64,000 bases of DNA from JAFGKK01 sp964521085. GTDB taxonomy: Bacteria > Chloroflexota > Anaerolineae > Anaerolineales > RBG-16-64-43. Shown in pieces: positions 61,228 to 64,000 of the stretch (position 1 is its first letter; every line of letters starts with the position of its first letter). The DNA is taken from positions 1-64,000 of the forward strand of contig CAZFPL010000017.1 in NCBI GenBank assembly GCA_964521085.1. The letters are read 5' to 3'. The notes beneath the pieces are model-generated. The model saw nothing but the letters and a program-made list of their open reading frames with translations, did no database searches and was not told the origin of the DNA. The position numbers were made by a program, and so were the translations under genes.

Positions 61228-62517
61228 TTACCGTGGGAAGAACGGAAACCAAAGCACATAGAGAATGGAGATAACGGCGCACGTTACCAGCATCACCGGC
61301 AAGCCGCGTTTGTTCCATAGTTTGGATGTGATCGGCGTGCGGGTCCTGTGCGAAAGCGATGCGACGATGATATTGGCGGTCGAACCGACGATCGTGCCGT
61401 TGCCGCCCAAACCGGCACCGAATGCGAGCGCCCACCAAAAGGGGCCGATATCCATGCCGCTGTTCCCCAATTGATGGAGGACCGGGATCAGGGCTATGGT
61501 GATCGGAATGTTATCCACCAGCGCCGAAAGCAGTGCAATCACCCAGATGATCACCAGACCGAAGACCACCGGAGGAATACCCTGAAAATGCGCCACCAAG
61601 TCGGCCAACCAGCGGAGGACGCCGGCCGACTCCAATCCGCCCACCATGACAAATAAAGCCGTGAAGAACAACAGGACGCCCCATTCGATGCGTTCGAGCA
61701 TTTTTTCAACGGGAGGTTGAATCCAAACCATCGCGACCGCCGCCATGCTCAGCGCGATAAACGCCGGGCTGACGTTCAGCACATCTTGAACGAAAAATAA
61801 TGCAATGGCGGCAACTAGGACCGCCAGAATTCGCCGCGCCGTTTTAGGATCGTGCAGGGCTTCAGAAGGATTTAATTTTTCCACGACACCGATGTTAAGG
61901 GAATGAAAAGCCAGTTCCCTCCGGAAGAGGAACCGTAAAAGTCCCCACGTTACAAGCCAGACGATAACTATCAGCGGCAGGGAATAGATGAGAAAATCGG
62001 TAAAAGAAAGGCCGGCGGCGGAAGCGATTAAGATATTGGGAGGATCCCCGATCAGTGTGGCCACACCGCCGATATTGGCCAGAAGCGCCTCGGCTACGAG
62101 GAATGGCAGCGCGGAAATGCCGAGGATCTCGCTGATCAGGATGGTAACCGGAGCCATGAGAACAACCGTGGTTACGTTGGCCAGGAACATGGAGAGGATG
62201 GTGGTCACCAAACCCAGGAGGAATAAAAGGCGGGCCGGACTTCCCTTGGAAATGCGGCCCGCCTGGACGGCGAGGAATTGAAAGAAACCGGTCGGTTCGA
62301 GCATCGCGACCAGGATCATCATTCCCAAAAGCAATCCGAGCGTGTTGAAATCGACCGCCGCGATGGCCGCAGACTCGGAAAAGAATCCCAAAATCATGCC
62401 GGCCAGAACCATAAGGAGAGCGCCCACGATTGCGATCGTTGTACGATGAACTTTCTCGGCGAAAATGATGATCAGGCAAATCAAGAAGATCCCGGCCGCT
62501 ACAATCTCGTTGATCAT
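61228..62517 (-). CDS. ArsB/NhaD-type ion transporter
   Basis: A 429-residue protein with about 11-12 membrane helices of the ion-transporter superfamily that includes ArsB and NhaD. ANIGGVATLIGDPPNILIAS is the re-entrant substrate motif, and its C-terminal repeat is FGAGLGGNGTIVGSTANIIV. The ATG at 62517 overlaps the CBS gene stop (ATGA). Arsenite export, sodium/proton exchange or dicarboxylate transport cannot be told apart by sequence alone; no ars regulators are nearby, while an osmolyte gene is. Confidence 0.88.
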   Translation of the reverse strand: MINEIVAAGIFLICLIIIFAEKVHRTTIAIVGALLMVLAGMILGFFSESAAIAAVDFNTLGLLLGMMILVAMLEPTGFFQFLAVQAGRISKGSPARLLFLLGLVTTILSMFLANVTTVVLMAPVTILISEILGISALPFLVAEALLANIGGVATLIGDPPNILIASAAGLSFTDFLIYSLPLIVIVWLVTWGLLRFLFRRELAFHSLNIGVVEKLNPSEALHDPKTARRILAVLVAAIALFFVQDVLNVSPAFIALSMAAVAMVWIQPPVEKMLERIEWGVLLFFTALFVMVGGLESAGVLRWLADLVAHFQGIPPVVFGLVIIWVIALLSALVDNIPITIALIPVLHQLGNSGMDIGPFWWALAFGAGLGGNGTIVGSTANIIVASLSHRTRTPITSKLWNKRGLPVMLVTCAVISILYVLWFPFFPR

Positions 62518-62984
62518 GTTGCTTTTCCATCCTGAATATTCCAATAAAAAAGGACCGCGGTGGCCACATCCACCCGTGAGGCGATCCCGACGAGTATTCC
62601 GCTGGAGTCGGTCACAGGTATATCGTGTAAATCATCTTTCAACATCAAGGAATATGCGCGAAGCAGTCCGCTATCCTCCTCCACGGTTGTCACGGGTTGC
62701 ATCAGCGTGGTTACCGGTTGGGCTAGCAGTTCGGGCGCCGGCCGGGTAGTTTCCACAGCCCCGAAATCATGGACAAAATCCACATCCGCCACCAAGCTCA
62801 CGAAATCAGGAAGTTCCAGGGTTAGCAGATCACTCAACCGGAGAATCCCAACCGGTTTCCCCTCGGCGTTTACCACAGGCAGCACTCCGACGTGATGTTT
62901 GACGAAAACCCGAGCCGCTTCTGCGACCGTTTCCTCGGCCGGAATGGATATGACCTTGCGTTTCATGCAATCCATGATTTTCAT
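62514..62984 (-). CDS. CBS-domain pair protein
   Basis: A 156-residue protein made of two CBS motifs. The first is at residues 1-60 (MKRKVISIPAEETVAEAARV, GVLPVVNAEGKPVGILRLSD), the second at about 85-150 (LMQPVTTVEEDSGLLRAYSL, DIPVTDSSGILVGIASRVDV). CBS pairs bind adenosine nucleotides and gate partner proteins. The ATG at 62984 overlaps the gpgS stop, with GAGAGGAG upstream, and its own stop overlaps the transporter start. It is probably the regulatory subunit of the transporter. Confidence 0.88.
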   Translation of the reverse strand: MKIMDCMKRKVISIPAEETVAEAARVFVKHHVGVLPVVNAEGKPVGILRLSDLLTLELPDFVSLVADVDFVHDFGAVETTRPAPELLAQPVTTLMQPVTTVEEDSGLLRAYSLMLKDDLHDIPVTDSSGILVGIASRVDVATAVLFYWNIQDGKAT

Positions 62985-64000
62985 CGATGACGGCTCCTCT
63001 CCGTGCGAAGGATCGGCTTTTTCAACCGGGCCATTTGATACGCCGGAACCTCCGCCATCGGCGGACGTTCCGCTTCGATGATCTCTTCGACATCCAAAGA
63101 ATATATCCCCGACGTTTGCCGGATAAGCTTCATCGATTTGTTCACGTCTTCCACCATTTGCAGGCCGTACCGTTTTTCCAGTTTGCGGAGAAAAGCCTGG
63201 AGGATGATGAACGACATCTTGCTGAGCGCCTCGAGCGGCTGGTTGTGATGCACGCGTTCCAGCAGGTCCACCTGGGCGATGGACGATAATCCGTGCCTTT
63301 CGTATGCGTCGATCAGCAATCCGGTTTCGACGCCGTAGCTGGAGAAGAAACCAACCCGCTCGAGGAAAGACCGGCGGGCGCCGTACTCGCCCGACAGGGG
63401 TTGGATGATCCCCGAGAGCTCCGGGTAAAACAGATTGATAAGCGGCCGCGCGATGAGTTCGGTCACCCGGCCGCCGCCCCCGGCCTGCGTTTTCTTCCCC
63501 ACCTTGAGCGGCCGGCGGTAGAACCCTTTGACGAATTGAATCCGCGGATTCTGCAGCAGCGGTCCCAGAATCCCGAACACAAACCGCGGATGGATATTCA
63601 CGATGTCGGTATCGACCCAAAGCAGAATATCGCCTTGGGTGACCAGCAGGCTTTTCCAAAGCGCTTCCCCTTTACCCTCGCGGGGCGTCAGTTCCGGCAG
63701 GAGTTCCTGGTGGATATATACGGGGATCCCCTGCTTGCGGGCGATTGCCCTGGTCCGATCGGCGGAATTCGAATCAACAAGAACGATCTCATCCAGCAGG
63801 GGCGTTTCCTGCATCAGTTTTTTCTTGATCGTGCGGATCACCCGGCCGACGGTTGCCTCCTCGTTCAGGGCGGGGAGGGCCAGGCTGATGGTCAATCCCT
63901 GGCGTTCCTTCAATGCCATCAATTGGGAAAGATCAGAGAACTCATCCGCATGATAGGTGTTCTCGGCGAACCATTTATCGACCAGGATCGAGATCGCTTG
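62981..64000 (-). CDS. gpgS: Glucosyl-3-phosphoglycerate synthase, N-terminus beyond the window
   Basis: The frame is open from the right edge (64000) to a TGA at 62981-62983, giving at least 339 residues. KWFAENTYHADEFSDLSQLM followed by LTISLALPALNEEATVG is the usual GpgS opening. VLVDSNSADRTRAIARKQG and ILLWVDTDIVNIHPRFVFG give the GT-A nucleotide and DxD motifs, and IIQPLSGEYGARRSFLERV the acceptor site. It transfers glucose from a nucleotide-glucose to 3-phosphoglycerate, the first step to glucosylglycerate, a compatible solute. An ATG at 63919 is internal, because family sequence continues upstream of it. Confidence 0.9.
   Translation of the reverse strand, partial: QAISILVDKWFAENTYHADEFSDLSQLMALKERQGLTISLALPALNEEATVGRVIRTIKKKLMQETPLLDEIVLVDSNSADRTRAIARKQGIPVYIHQELLPELTPREGKGEALWKSLLVTQGDILLWVDTDIVNIHPRFVFGILGPLLQNPRIQFVKGFYRRPLKVGKKTQAGGGGRVTELIARPLINLFYPELSGIIQPLSGEYGARRSFLERVGFFSSYGVETGLLIDAYERHGLSSIAQVDLLERVHHNQPLEALSKMSFIILQAFLRKLEKRYGLQMVEDVNKSMKLIRQTSGIYSLDVEEIIEAERPPMAEVPAYQMARLKKPILRTERSRHR

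Overview
The window is chromosomal DNA from a bacterium that fits an uncultured Chloroflexota lineage, probably Anaerolineae. This is inferred from gene content and style: a SUF operon with a SufR-like repressor, glucosyl-3-phosphoglycerate synthase, a MurA with Asp in place of the catalytic Cys, a very short-gapped gene layout, frequent GTG/TTG starts and Thr/Pro-rich spacers. No rRNA, phage, transposase or CRISPR array was seen.

Layout. 1-1148: the tail of an unknown gene, then YjbQ and a PEBP protein. 1149-7976: an Fe-S assembly locus. A SufR-like repressor and an MIP18/DUF59 protein run leftward; sufC-sufB-sufD-(small SH3-like protein)-sufS-sufU run rightward. Two mirror-image promoters flank one palindromic operator. 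7977-8387: a cluster of hairpin repeats. 8388-17300: pyruvate phosphate dikinase, an HNH nuclease, a PfkB-type kinase, an OmpR-type regulator, an orphan DNA methyltransferase, argS and rpsT. 17580-25587: plsY, a membrane protein, a prepilin peptidase, secF-secD, a HAD phosphatase, clpP, trigger factor and tRNA-Leu(UAG). 25848-43229: gyrA/parC-like and tilS, a histone H1-like zinc-finger protein, superoxide dismutase, ferredoxin, a fumarase/aspartase, a zinc-dependent dehydrogenase, an LCP-like protein, murA, an SAM hydroxide adenosyltransferase, a leaderless membrane protein, gyrB, an unknown protein and an MFS transporter.

43842-60747 is the most unusual part. Twelve consecutive same-strand genes form an apparent 17-kb operon, and all share a double zinc-ribbon module (eight Cys in four CxxC pairs). 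In seven of them the ribbon is N-terminal and followed by a Pro/Ala linker, one transmembrane helix, usually a Thr/Pro-rich spacer, and a different predicted extracytoplasmic domain: OB-like, BNR beta-propeller, four jelly-roll (ConA-like) domains and an ABC sugar-binding protein. Other members attach the same ribbon to a soluble DnaJ-type-Cys/HEAT/TPR protein, an L7/L12-C-terminal-like domain, a two-helix membrane protein, a DUF805 membrane domain and, in reversed order, a large polytopic membrane protein. I infer a modular cell-surface system whose parts share one cytoplasmic docking or regulatory interface. Its function is unknown to me.

60748-64000: remnants of a LuxR-type regulator and an HlyD-type protein, a strong palindrome, and a leftward, translationally coupled operon of gpgS (cut by the window edge), a CBS-domain protein and an ArsB/NhaD-type transporter, which could be an osmotic or salt-stress unit.
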